Origin: Lachnospiraceae bacterium UBA1066
GTDB taxonomy: Bacteria; Bacillota; Clostridia; Lachnospirales; Lachnospiraceae
Assembly (NCBI GenBank): GCA_002316215.1
Contig: DCDB01000186.1
Coordinates: 1 to 7,013, forward strand
Direction of reading: 5' to 3'
Length of the DNA: 7,013 bases
The notes below the pieces were generated by a model. It ran no database searches. It was not told where the DNA came from and saw only the letters and a program-made list of their open reading frames with translations. The position numbers and the translations under genes were made by a program. Shown one piece after another: positions 1 through 6,196 of the stretch (positions are counted from its first letter, which is position 1; every line of letters starts with the position of its first letter).

Positions 1-16
1 GTTTTTTTTATGATTT

Positions 17-25
17 TGTTATAAG
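17..25 (+). promoter_or_regulatory. Possible extended -10 promoter element for zapA
   Basis: TG-T-TATAAG is an extended -10 element with five of six matches to TATAAT. A start site would fall near position 32. The matching -35 would lie at the window edge or before it and cannot be judged. The T-run at 2-9 could be the tail of a terminator of the preceding gene, whose stem would be outside the window. No better promoter is visible between here and zapA. Confidence 0.35.
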
Positions 26-28
26 ATG

Positions 29-40
29 TGTATTAATACA
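29..40. repeat. Perfect 12-bp palindrome, possible operator
   Basis: TGTATTAATACA is identical on both strands over 12 bases. It sits just downstream of the possible -10 element at 17-25, where a bound dimeric repressor could block initiation. No regulator gene is in the window, and AT-rich palindromes also arise by chance, so an operator role is only inferred. Confidence 0.35.
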
Positions 41-43
41 AAT

Positions 44-89
44 GTCAAAAGTCCGAAAAGTTACTCGCTTTTACGGATAAACTTTTGAC
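44..89 (+). other. Long hairpin in the zapA leader
   Basis: GTCAAAAGT (44-52) pairs perfectly with ACTTTTGAC (81-89). Inside it, CCG (53-55) pairs with CGG (74-76) and AAAAG (56-60) with CTTTT (68-72), leaving a 7-nt loop (61-67) and bulges at 73 and 77-80. That gives about 17 pairs over 46 nt. No T-tract follows on either strand, so it is not a normal terminator. It would lie in the 5' untranslated region of zapA if the promoter call at 17-25 is right. It could be an RNA control or stability element or a DNA binding site. I do not recognise it as a known riboswitch. Confidence 0.5.
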
Positions 90-161
90 CGCGTGTAGAG
101 ATATAGGTGTCGGAAACACAATTTCAGCTTACACATTCCGTTTTGATTCAGGAGGTTTCCA

Positions 162-497
162 ATGTCTGCCAAGAATACTGTCCAGGTACTGATTGCCGGT
201 AAAGTGACACGGCTTTCGGGTTATGAAAGTGAAGATTATCTTCAGAAGGTTGCGGCTTATCTGAACCACAAAATCAGTGAGCTGGGTGCAATTAAAGGCT
301 TTAACCGTATGCCTGCGGAAACGAAAAGCACACTTCTTTCGCTGAATGTGGCTGATGATTATTTCAAAGCGAAGAAACAGGCGGAAGTTTTTGAAGAGGA
401 TCTTCAGACCAAAGACAAAGAACTGTATGATCTCAAGCACCAGATCGTGAGTCTTCAGGTTGAACTTGACAAAATAAAATCTGAAAAAACAGGCTGA
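162..497 (+). CDS. zapA: Cell division protein ZapA
   Basis: The 111-residue protein has the ZapA layout. A small N-terminal domain opens with a short beta-type stretch and the typical VLIAGKVTRLSGYESEDYLQ-like block (about residues 9-28), followed by KVAAYLNHKI. From about residue 65 to the end there is a heptad-like, highly charged coiled coil. ZapA proteins act in the cytoplasm as tetramers that bind FtsZ and bundle or align its filaments at the division site. Length is in the usual range of about 85-115 residues. The ATG start is fixed by a perfect AGGAGG at 150-155, six bases upstream. The stop is followed by a noncoding stretch carrying a 6S-like RNA, so zapA is probably transcribed from its own leader upstream. 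Identification rests on family resemblance read by eye; the division role comes from the family. Confidence 0.9.
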   Translation: MSAKNTVQVLIAGKVTRLSGYESEDYLQKVAAYLNHKISELGAIKGFNRMPAETKSTLLSLNVADDYFKAKKQAEVFEEDLQTKDKELYDLKHQIVSLQVELDKIKSEKTG

Positions 498-499
498 TA

Positions 500-540
500 A
501 ATCTTTGTTGGCATTTCTCTGGCAGCTGCATACAAAGATT
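500..540 (+). repeat. Inverted repeat after zapA
   Basis: AATCTTTGT (500-508) is the exact reverse complement of ACAAAGATT (532-540), with a 23-nt loop. The stem is AT-rich and no clear T-run follows, so it would be a poor terminator. It could protect the zapA transcript 3' end. It also overlaps the proposed promoter of the downstream RNA gene. Confidence 0.35.
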
Positions 541-547
541 CTGTAAT
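508..547 (+). promoter_or_regulatory. Candidate promoter(s) for the 6S-like RNA
   Basis: Two overlapping sigma-A type pairs fit. CTGGCA (519-524) and TGTAAT (542-547) are 17 nt apart and would start RNA near 554-556, close to the foot of the RNA closing stem at 562. TTGGCA (508-513) and TACAAA (531-536) are also 17 nt apart and would start RNA near 543. Neither is consensus. A dedicated promoter here fits an independently transcribed RNA gene. Confidence 0.4.
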
Positions 548-559
548 ATTTTGTTAACC

Positions 560-735
560 AGTGATCTTTATGAGTGTGCATAACGGAAAAAGATACCTGG
601 CAGGCGCCGGAAATAGAAGAAACAGATGTTAGGGAAACGGCAGGCGGCGTATACAGTGCTTTCAAAGAATCTGTTTAAAATATGCCGGTATGGGTTCGTG
701 GCTTGAGCCCTGTCGTTGTTTCGTGAAGCATCAGT
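560..735 (+). ncRNA. ssrS: 6S RNA candidate (SsrS-like regulator of RNA polymerase)
   Basis: The stretch folds by eye into one long rod. The closing stem pairs 562-572 with 722-733 (11 pairs, C729 bulged). A short stem pairs 580-585 with 714-719. A central bubble follows, with 586-592 on the 5' side and 692-713 on the 3' side. Next is a stem pairing 593-602 with 683-691 (9 pairs, U598 bulged), then 620-627 with 669-676 (8 perfect pairs) and a terminal hairpin. The 3' strand of the bubble forms its own small hairpin, GGGUUC (692-697) with GAGCCC (705-710), as in E. coli 6S RNA. Size (about 175 nt) and plan match 6S RNA, which imitates an open promoter, binds housekeeping RNA polymerase and serves as template for short product RNAs. 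In enterobacteria 6S RNA also lies directly downstream of zapA. No reading frame here looks coding. The exact ends are uncertain, and no covariance-model search was possible. Confidence 0.72.
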
Positions 736-760
736 TGCGGCTGATGCTTTTTTTATTTTT
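726..760 (+). terminator. Rho-independent terminator of the 6S-like RNA
   Basis: AAGCATCAG (726-734) pairs perfectly with CTGATGCTT (741-749) around a 6-nt loop, TTGCGG. It is followed by a T-run (748-754, then A and five more T). This is a classical strong intrinsic terminator. Its 5' arm is also the 3' arm of the 6S closing stem, so the two folds exclude each other. It should insulate the U32 operon from upstream transcription. Confidence 0.92.
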
Positions 761-840
761 CAATGTAGATACGGCTGAGAATAAAGGCTGGTACCCGTAC
801 GCTGTTTTTACGGACTTTCTTTTTTACATGAGAGGATAAT

Positions 841-3255
841 ATGAAAACAGAACTGCTTGCTCCCGCCGGCTCTGCCGCAGGCCTTAAGGCGGTTATTGCC
901 GCCGGCGCGGATGCGGTCTATATCGGGGGAACGAAGTTCGGGGCACGTGCTTTTGCGGATAATCCATCCCCGGAAGAGCTTGTTTCAGCTATCGATTATG
1001 CGCATCTGCGCGGTGTTAAGGTATATCTTACGGTAAATACCCTGCTCAGGGAGGATGAACTGTCGGAACTTCCCGCGTATCTTCTGCCTTATTATCTTCA
1101 CGGACTGGATGCCGTCCTTGTCCAGGATTTCGGTGTGCTGTCAATTCTCCACAGATATTTTCCCGATCTTGCACTGCATGCGAGTACCCAGATGACTCTG
1201 ACAGGACCTTATGGCGCGGAATACCTGAAAAAATACGGAGTAAAGCGCGTTGTTCCGGCGCGTGAGATGTCGCTTGATGAGATCGCTGCTATTTCAAAAA
1301 AAAGCGGGATCGAGACAGAAGTTTTTGTCCACGGCGCCCTGTGCTTCTGTTACTCCGGACAATGTCTTCTTTCTTCGATTCTGGGAGGCAGAAGCGGCAA
1401 CCGGGGAAGATGCGCGCAGCCCTGCAGGCTTTCGTATTCTGTGAAAAATGGATTTGCAGGGGATCTTTTGAGTCCTAAGGATCTGAATACCCTGCGTCTT
1501 CTTCCGGAAATCATTCGCGCAGGCGCTGATTCTCTTAAGATCGAGGGGCGGATGAAACAGCCGGAATATGCTGCCGGTGTTGTTTCCATTTACCGAAAAT
1601 ATCTTGATCTTTATGAAAGCGGGCGGCCATATGAGGTTCGTTCCGGGGATGAAAGAGAGCTTTGGACACTTTACAACAGGGATGGTTTTACTGATGGCTA
1701 TCTTAAGCGGCGCAACGGGCCCGAAATGATGGCTTTTAAGCGTCCGATACTTACTTCGCAGGAGGAGGACGCAAGAAACCGGCTTTACGGTGAAATGCGC
1801 AGACGCTTTATTGAAAATGAAAAGCCTGTCGGGGTACGCGGCGTATTTTGCGCTGCGCCCGGGAAAAGGATGCGCCTTGAGCTGACCTGCGGAATTTACA
1901 CGGCCTGCGCAGACGGAGAAACTGCGCTTGAAGCGGTGAACCAGCCGCTCACGGAGGATCGCATCCAAAGCCAGCTGCAGAAAACCGGCGGTACGGGATT
2001 TTTATTTACCGACCTTAAGATAAGACTTGAGGGCCGCGTGTTCGTGCCGATGAAGTCTTTGAACAGCTTAAGAAGAGACGGGCTTGAAAAACTGGAAAAT
2101 GAGATGCTGAGGAGCTTCAGGCGGAACGAAACAGGCGCCTTCTCTGAAACAGAAGACAGAACAGGCGATGAAGCCGACGGCAGAGCAGGCGGTAAATCAG
2201 ACAGTAAAGCAGACAGTAAAGCAGACAGCAAAGCAGTCATTAGATCAGACGTTAGAGCAGACGTTAGAGAAGACGTTAGGGGAGACGTTAGAGCAAATGG
2301 TAAAGCAGACGATAGATCAGATGGTAAAGCAGACGTTAGAACGGCCGGAAAAGCAAAAGATAATGAGAATGCGGCGGATAATGTAATTACGGATAAGAAA
2401 GATCGTGAAGAACGGGAATTGACCGTATCCGCTTCCGTCGAAACAGAAGAACAGTTCAATGCCCTTTTGGATATAGAAGACATATCTTTGATCTATGTAA
2501 GTGATGCTCTTTTAAGAAATGAAGCCGGAAAAGATGGAACCTTTCGGGATATTGCACTAAAATTCTTAAATCTTGCTAAAAAGCATGGAAAAGAGATGGC
2601 GATTGCTTTACCATATATCGAGCGGATGGACACGAAAGTAAGTTCCAAAGAAGAAATTGATTTCCTGATGAAAGAAGGTCTTTCCGGCTTTTTGATCCGG
2701 AGCTTTGAATCACTTTCAAGACTGGCATCTGAATGTCCGCAGTCCATGCTGATCTCTGACAGCAGCCTTTATACGATGAACAACGAAGCCGGACGCTTTA
2801 TTGAGGAATCCGGCTGCCGAAAGGATACGGCGCCTCTGGAACTCAATCGCCGGCAGCTTTACGGAAGGGACTGCCGAAGAAGCGAAATCATAGCTTACGG
2901 TTTTCTTCCGCTCATGGTCACCGCGCAGTGTTTAAGGAAAAACACAGAAGAATGTACCGGCCGTACCGGACAGTTTTTGCTGAATGACCGTAAAGGCAGT
3001 CATTTTCCAGTAAAAAATGAGTGCATTTTCTGTTATAATATCCTCTATAACAGCGTTCCGCTTTCCCTTCTGGATGAGGGAAAGGCAATCCGACGGATGG
3101 GATTTTCTTCGGCGCGGCTTTCTTTTACAATGGAGAATGCAACGGAGACAGCAGCTGTTTCCAAAACAGCGGTTGAGGAGTATATTTATGGCAGGGAAAC
3201 AGGCGGATTTACAGGGGAACACACAAAAGGACACTTCAACCGGGGAGTAGAATGA
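841..3255 (+). CDS. U32 family (collagenase-like peptidase / RNA hydroxylase type) protein with repeat insertion
   Basis: The protein has 804 residues. The N-terminal LLAPAGS... GADAVYIGG...FGARAFADN block (about 5-41) and the U32 signature starting at E160 (E-x-F-x2-G-A-L-C-x4-G-x-C) are clear. C168, C175, C191 and C195 form C-x6-C-x15-C-x3-C, like the Fe-S ligands described for U32 relatives such as UbiU. KIEGRMKQPEY follows near 235. Residues about 331-425 look like the DUF3656 collagenase-like domain. A second cysteine set, C697, C705, C728 and C731, lies in the conserved C-terminal part (YGFLPLMVTAQC...). Although named peptidases, RlhA and TrhP of this family make 5-hydroxycytidine in 23S rRNA and 5-hydroxyuridine in tRNA; the long form most resembles RlhA. 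The substrate here is inferred. Residues about 437-520 are a charged tandem-repeat insertion, and the protein exceeds E. coli RlhA (about 650 residues). The start has AGAGGA at 831-836. No convincing promoter was seen in 761-840. The stop overlaps the next start as ATGA. Confidence 0.88.
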   Translation: MKTELLAPAGSAAGLKAVIAAGADAVYIGGTKFGARAFADNPSPEELVSAIDYAHLRGVKVYLTVNTLLREDELSELPAYLLPYYLHGLDAVLVQDFGVLSILHRYFPDLALHASTQMTLTGPYGAEYLKKYGVKRVVPAREMSLDEIAAISKKSGIETEVFVHGALCFCYSGQCLLSSILGGRSGNRGRCAQPCRLSYSVKNGFAGDLLSPKDLNTLRLLPEIIRAGADSLKIEGRMKQPEYAAGVVSIYRKYLDLYESGRPYEVRSGDERELWTLYNRDGFTDGYLKRRNGPEMMAFKRPILTSQEEDARNRLYGEMRRRFIENEKPVGVRGVFCAAPGKRMRLELTCGIYTACADGETALEAVNQPLTEDRIQSQLQKTGGTGFLFTDLKIRLEGRVFVPMKSLNSLRRDGLEKLENEMLRSFRRNETGAFSETEDRTGDEADGRAGGKSDSKADSKADSKAVIRSDVRADVREDVRGDVRANGKADDRSDGKADVRTAGKAKDNENAADNVITDKKDREERELTVSASVETEEQFNALLDIEDISLIYVSDALLRNEAGKDGTFRDIALKFLNLAKKHGKEMAIALPYIERMDTKVSSKEEIDFLMKEGLSGFLIRSFESLSRLASECPQSMLISDSSLYTMNNEAGRFIEESGCRKDTAPLELNRRQLYGRDCRRSEIIAYGFLPLMVTAQCLRKNTEECTGRTGQFLLNDRKGSHFPVKNECIFCYNILYNSVPLSLLDEGKAIRRMGFSSARLSFTMENATETAAVSKTAVEEYIYGRETGGFTGEHTKGHFNRGVE
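2191..2358 (+). repeat. 12-bp tandem repeat inside the U32 gene
   Basis: Twelve clear 12-bp units run from 2191 to 2334 with a consensus like GTTAGAGCAGAC or AGTAAAGCAGAC. Two decayed units follow to 2358, and weaker matches lie upstream from about 2167. The unit equals four codons, so each copy adds a tetrapeptide of the form x-(K/R)-(A/S)-D, at residues 451-506. Two neighbouring copies (2203-2214, 2215-2226) are identical. This points to recent slippage or unequal exchange, while others have drifted. The repeat joins the two conserved halves of the protein and is probably a disordered linker. Confidence 0.9.
3031..3039 (+). promoter_or_regulatory. Perfect extended -10 inside the U32 gene, possible internal promoter
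   Basis: TG-T-TATAAT is a full consensus extended -10 and lies about 210 bases before the SEDS gene start. There is no recognisable -35 at 16-18 nt. The bases also encode Cys-Tyr-Asn in the conserved C-terminal U32 segment, so they may exist for protein reasons only. If active, it would give the cell wall genes transcription independent of the U32 promoter. Confidence 0.3.
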
Positions 3256-4589
3256 ATATTCTGACACAGCTTTCGAAATATCTGTTTATTGTCTTTATGC
3301 TGCTTTTTGCGCTTGAAGACTACACCTATTTCGGACACAAAACGGAAGAGAAAAGAAAAAAGGTTCTCCATAAGCAGATCGCGATCATCTTCATCACGGT
3401 CATACTCGGCTATGTTATTATTTACCTGAATACGCAGAACCTTATGACGCTTCTTCTCCTGGCCGGCATTATCGTCTACTTCATCGTGACACTTTCGTGC
3501 TACAGGCTGGTTTACAGCAAGGCTTCCATGCTTCTGGTAAATAATATGCTTCTGCTCCTTTCCGTCGGTTTTATCATCATCGCGAGGCTGAACCTTACGG
3601 AGGCCTTAAAGCAGTTCATGATTGCCGCAGGCGGAACGATTGTAGCTTTTGTTATCCCGGTCATTATCCGAAAAATGAAAGTCCTTTCGAAACTGACCTG
3701 GTTTTATGCCGCAGTCGGAATTGCCGCCCTCTGCGTCGTTCTGGCACTGGCGACTGTGAGCGGAGGCGCGAAGCTTTCACTTTCTGTCGGAGGCATTACG
3801 ATTCAGTTTTCGGAAATCGTCAAGATCACACTTGTATTCTTTATGGCGGCGAAGCTTTCGCGCGACCGCTCTTTTAAATCCGTGCTTGTGACCTCCATCG
3901 TGGCGGCCGCCCATGTCGGCATTCTGGTGCTGTCGACCGATCTTGGGACAGCTCTCGTCTTTTTTGTAACTTATATCGTTATTGTATTTGTTGCGACCAG
4001 ACGGCCGGTATACGCTTTAGCAGGCCTTGGCGCCGGCGTCCTTGCGTCTGTTGCCGCCTACTACCTTTTTGCTCATGTGCGAAAGAGAGTGACCGCCTGG
4101 AAGGATCCCTTCGCCGTCTACAACACTTCGGGCTATCAGATCGTCCAGGGACTTTTTGCCATCGGTGCGGGGGGCTGGTTCGGAACGGGTCTGTGCAAAG
4201 GCGCCCCGGACACGATTCCTGTTGCTTCGAAAGATTTTGTCTTTGCGGCTATATGCGAGGAATTCGGCGCCATATTCTGTATCTGCCTGATTCTTGTCTG
4301 TATGAGCATGTTCCTTTTAATCGTTAACATTTCCATGCAGATCCATAATCGTTTTTATAAGCTGGTTGCTCTCGGGCTTGGTACAGAATATGCTTTTCAG
4401 GTTTTCCTGACCATCGGAGGCGTGACAAAATTCATACCGATGACCGGAATTACATTGCCGCTTGTAAGTTACGGCGGCAGCTCGGTACTCAGTACGATTA
4501 TCATGATTGCCATTATTCAGGGACTTTATATCCTCAGGGAAGATGAAGGAGAGGAACTTGAACGAAAAAAACAGGAACTACGAAACTGA
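3252..4589 (+). CDS. SEDS peptidoglycan glycosyltransferase (FtsW/RodA/SpoVE family)
   Basis: This polytopic membrane protein of 445 residues has roughly twelve hydrophobic spans. SEDS hallmarks are present: DLGTALVFF in mid-protein, W-x-DPF, GYQIVQGLFAIGAGGWFGTGL, and VASKDFVFAAICEEFG. The last contains D328, which by position matches the catalytic aspartate of RodA/FtsW. The PMTGITLPLVSYGGSS block (396-411) is the family signature. SEDS proteins polymerise lipid II into glycan strands and need a class B PBP partner, here encoded next. At the N terminus there are about two to three more spans than in short FtsW proteins, as in longer actinobacterial RodA forms. RodA (elongation), FtsW (division) and SpoVE (spore cortex) cannot be told apart from sequence alone, so no symbol is given; ZapA and PBP context allows any of them. 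The ATG overlaps the U32 stop (ATGA), with GGGGAG at 3242-3247 as ribosome site, implying translational coupling. Confidence 0.92.
   Translation: MNILTQLSKYLFIVFMLLFALEDYTYFGHKTEEKRKKVLHKQIAIIFITVILGYVIIYLNTQNLMTLLLLAGIIVYFIVTLSCYRLVYSKASMLLVNNMLLLLSVGFIIIARLNLTEALKQFMIAAGGTIVAFVIPVIIRKMKVLSKLTWFYAAVGIAALCVVLALATVSGGAKLSLSVGGITIQFSEIVKITLVFFMAAKLSRDRSFKSVLVTSIVAAAHVGILVLSTDLGTALVFFVTYIVIVFVATRRPVYALAGLGAGVLASVAAYYLFAHVRKRVTAWKDPFAVYNTSGYQIVQGLFAIGAGGWFGTGLCKGAPDTIPVASKDFVFAAICEEFGAIFCICLILVCMSMFLLIVNISMQIHNRFYKLVALGLGTEYAFQVFLTIGGVTKFIPMTGITLPLVSYGGSSVLSTIIMIAIIQGLYILREDEGEELERKKQELRN
4546..4551 (+). promoter_or_regulatory. Ribosome binding site that sets the PBP start at TTG 4558
   Basis: AAGGAG lies six bases before TTG at 4558-4560, an ideal spacing. 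Two in-frame ATGs upstream are worse. ATG 4543 has an AGGGA only two bases away, and ATG 4507 has no Shine-Dalgarno at all and would overlap the SEDS gene by 83 bases. Confidence 0.6.
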
Positions 4590-6156
4590 TGCGGAAGAAG
4601 ATATCGGCCGCGATGTACGCGATATCCTGAACTCAAAAAAGAATGCGGGCCCGCAGATCCTTCCGGATACGGAAACAAAAAGAACCGGGACAAAACCTTC
4701 TTATCCGCCGCCGGAAGAAACGCCGGAAGAAAAGAAAGCGCGGAAGAAGGCAGGCGCGCCCTATGTTTTCGTGTCTTATGCGTTTGTGTTCATTTTCATC
4801 CTCCTTATCGGATATCTGGTCTATTTTAATGTTTTTCTTAAGGACAAGGTTTTAAGCAGTCCGTATAACAAAAGGAGCGATGCCCTTGCTGAGTATGTTG
4901 TCCGGGGTTCTATCAAAAGTTCAGACGGAGAGATTCTTGCCAGGACGGAAACGGACAGCAGCGGAAATGAGACAAGGAGCTATCCGTATGCGAATCTTTT
5001 TGCCCACACGGTCGGTTATGCGACAAACGGAAAAAGCGGGATCGAATCAATTGCAAATTATGATCTCCTGACCTCACATTATAATTTTATAGACAGGCTG
5101 GTTAATGAATTCCAGAACAAAAAGAATCCGGGCGATACGGTAGTGACGACTCTGAGTGCAAAACTCCAGAAATCATGCTATGATGCGCTTGGAGATTATA
5201 ACGGCGCGGTTGTTGTCATGAATCCGAAGACCGGGGAAGTTCTTGCCATGGTGAGCAAACCGGATTTCGATCCAAATACCCTTTCGGATGATTGGCAGTC
5301 CATTGTTTCCGATGAAAACAGTACGGTGCTTCTTAACCGTGCGACGCAGGGGCTATATGCGCCGGGCTCTACATTTAAGATTGTTACGGCACTGTCATAT
5401 TTCAGGAAGAATGCAACTTTCGACGGTTTCAGCTTTAACTGTGAAGGCGAGTTTACTTATTCGGATCATACGGTGCACTGCTATGACGGCGAAGTCCACG
5501 GGCAGGAAGACTTCACGGGAGCTTTTGCCAACAGCTGCAATTGTGCTTTTGCCAGCATCGGGCTTTCCATTGGCGCAGATGCCCTGAAGAGTACTTCGGA
5601 AGATCTTTTATTCAACAAGACGATTCCGACCGGCCTGGCTTATAATAAAAGCAAGTTTTCACTGACAGCCGATGAAGGGGATGCTGCCATGATGCAGACG
5701 GCATTCGGACAGGGCAATACGCTGACGTCGCCCTACCATATGGCCCTTATTGTTTCAGCTATTGCAAATGACGGAGTCCTTATGAAGCCGGAACTTATCA
5801 GCCGTATTGAAAATGCTTCGGGCGACAGCGTCTCTGAGACGCAGTCTGAAAAATTCAGCACGCTGATGACAAAAACGGAGGCGGAACAGCTCAGGAATCT
5901 TATGGCTGCCGCGGTAAGCGGAGGAACGGCGAAGGAACTTTCAGGCCTTAGCTATTCGGCAGGAGGAAAGACAGGGTCCGCAGAATATACGAAAGCAGAC
6001 GGAACGACCGGAACCAATTCGTGGTTCGTGGGCTATGCGGGAAAAGATACTCCGGAGGTCGTGATTTCCGTTCTCGCGGAAGACGGAGGCGCAGGAAGTG
6101 AAACCGCTGTGCCGATAGCTCACGCAGTTTTTGATACTTTTTTTGAAAATAAGTGA
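4558..6156 (+). CDS. Class B penicillin-binding protein (transpeptidase), PbpA-like
   Basis: With the TTG start the protein has 532 residues. A hydrophilic, proline- and charge-rich cytoplasmic tail of about 66 residues precedes one membrane span (about 69-91), which anchors an extracellular part. RGSIKSSDGEILA and the YPYANLFAHTVGY...SGIE stretch are typical of the PbpA-type N-terminal region. The transpeptidase domain has all three active-site motifs: S271-T-F-K274 (S271 is the acyl-enzyme serine), S326-C-N328 and K471-T-G-S474. It crosslinks peptidoglycan stem peptides and is the beta-lactam target. There is no large pedestal domain, no glycosyltransferase domain and no PASTA repeats; the size resembles short PbpA-type PBPs. 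It overlaps the SEDS gene by 32 bases, and the two should form a polymerase-crosslinker pair. Elongation, division or sporulation role is not decided by the sequence. Starts at 4543 or 4507 would add 5 or 17 residues to the cytoplasmic tail without changing the fold. Confidence 0.92.
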   Translation: MNEKNRNYETDAEEDIGRDVRDILNSKKNAGPQILPDTETKRTGTKPSYPPPEETPEEKKARKKAGAPYVFVSYAFVFIFILLIGYLVYFNVFLKDKVLSSPYNKRSDALAEYVVRGSIKSSDGEILARTETDSSGNETRSYPYANLFAHTVGYATNGKSGIESIANYDLLTSHYNFIDRLVNEFQNKKNPGDTVVTTLSAKLQKSCYDALGDYNGAVVVMNPKTGEVLAMVSKPDFDPNTLSDDWQSIVSDENSTVLLNRATQGLYAPGSTFKIVTALSYFRKNATFDGFSFNCEGEFTYSDHTVHCYDGEVHGQEDFTGAFANSCNCAFASIGLSIGADALKSTSEDLLFNKTIPTGLAYNKSKFSLTADEGDAAMMQTAFGQGNTLTSPYHMALIVSAIANDGVLMKPELISRIENASGDSVSETQSEKFSTLMTKTEAEQLRNLMAAAVSGGTAKELSGLSYSAGGKTGSAEYTKADGTTGTNSWFVGYAGKDTPEVVISVLAEDGGAGSETAVPIAHAVFDTFFENK

Positions 6157-6196
6157 CAGACGCATTTTGATAAGCGAATGGTCTTTGGAGACATAT

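Noticed and set aside
129..665. 178-codon open frame on the minus strand across zapA and the noncoding gap
   Set aside because: It lies opposite zapA, which has a perfect ribosome site and clear family match, and opposite the 6S-like RNA. The translation has no recognisable domain.
691..712. GGGTTCG stretch resembling a tRNA T-arm
   Set aside because: There is no acceptor stem, D-arm or anticodon arm around it. It fits better as the bubble hairpin of the 6S-like RNA.
790..825. Hairpin CCGTA/TACGG (795-799 and 809-813) followed by a T-rich run before the U32 gene
   Set aside because: The stem has only five pairs with a nine-base loop, too weak to call a terminator or attenuator. GGTACC at 790-795 is a common short palindrome.
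2191..2358. Repeat array considered as a CRISPR
   Set aside because: Units are 12 bases, directly adjacent without spacers, and in frame with the surrounding protein, so this is a coding minisatellite.
1896..2483. 195-codon minus-strand frame rich in Ser, Ala, Leu and Thr, and a 72-codon plus frame (2168-2386) rich in Gln and Thr
   Set aside because: Both are by-products of the 12-bp repeat. A 12-base period without stops stays open in several frames, so open length here is not evidence of coding.
6131..6196. Upstream extension of the 109-residue gene to ATG 6131
   Set aside because: It would overlap the PBP end, lacks a ribosome site, and its 22 extra residues look unlike a natural N terminus. 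ATG 6197 has GGAG at good spacing.
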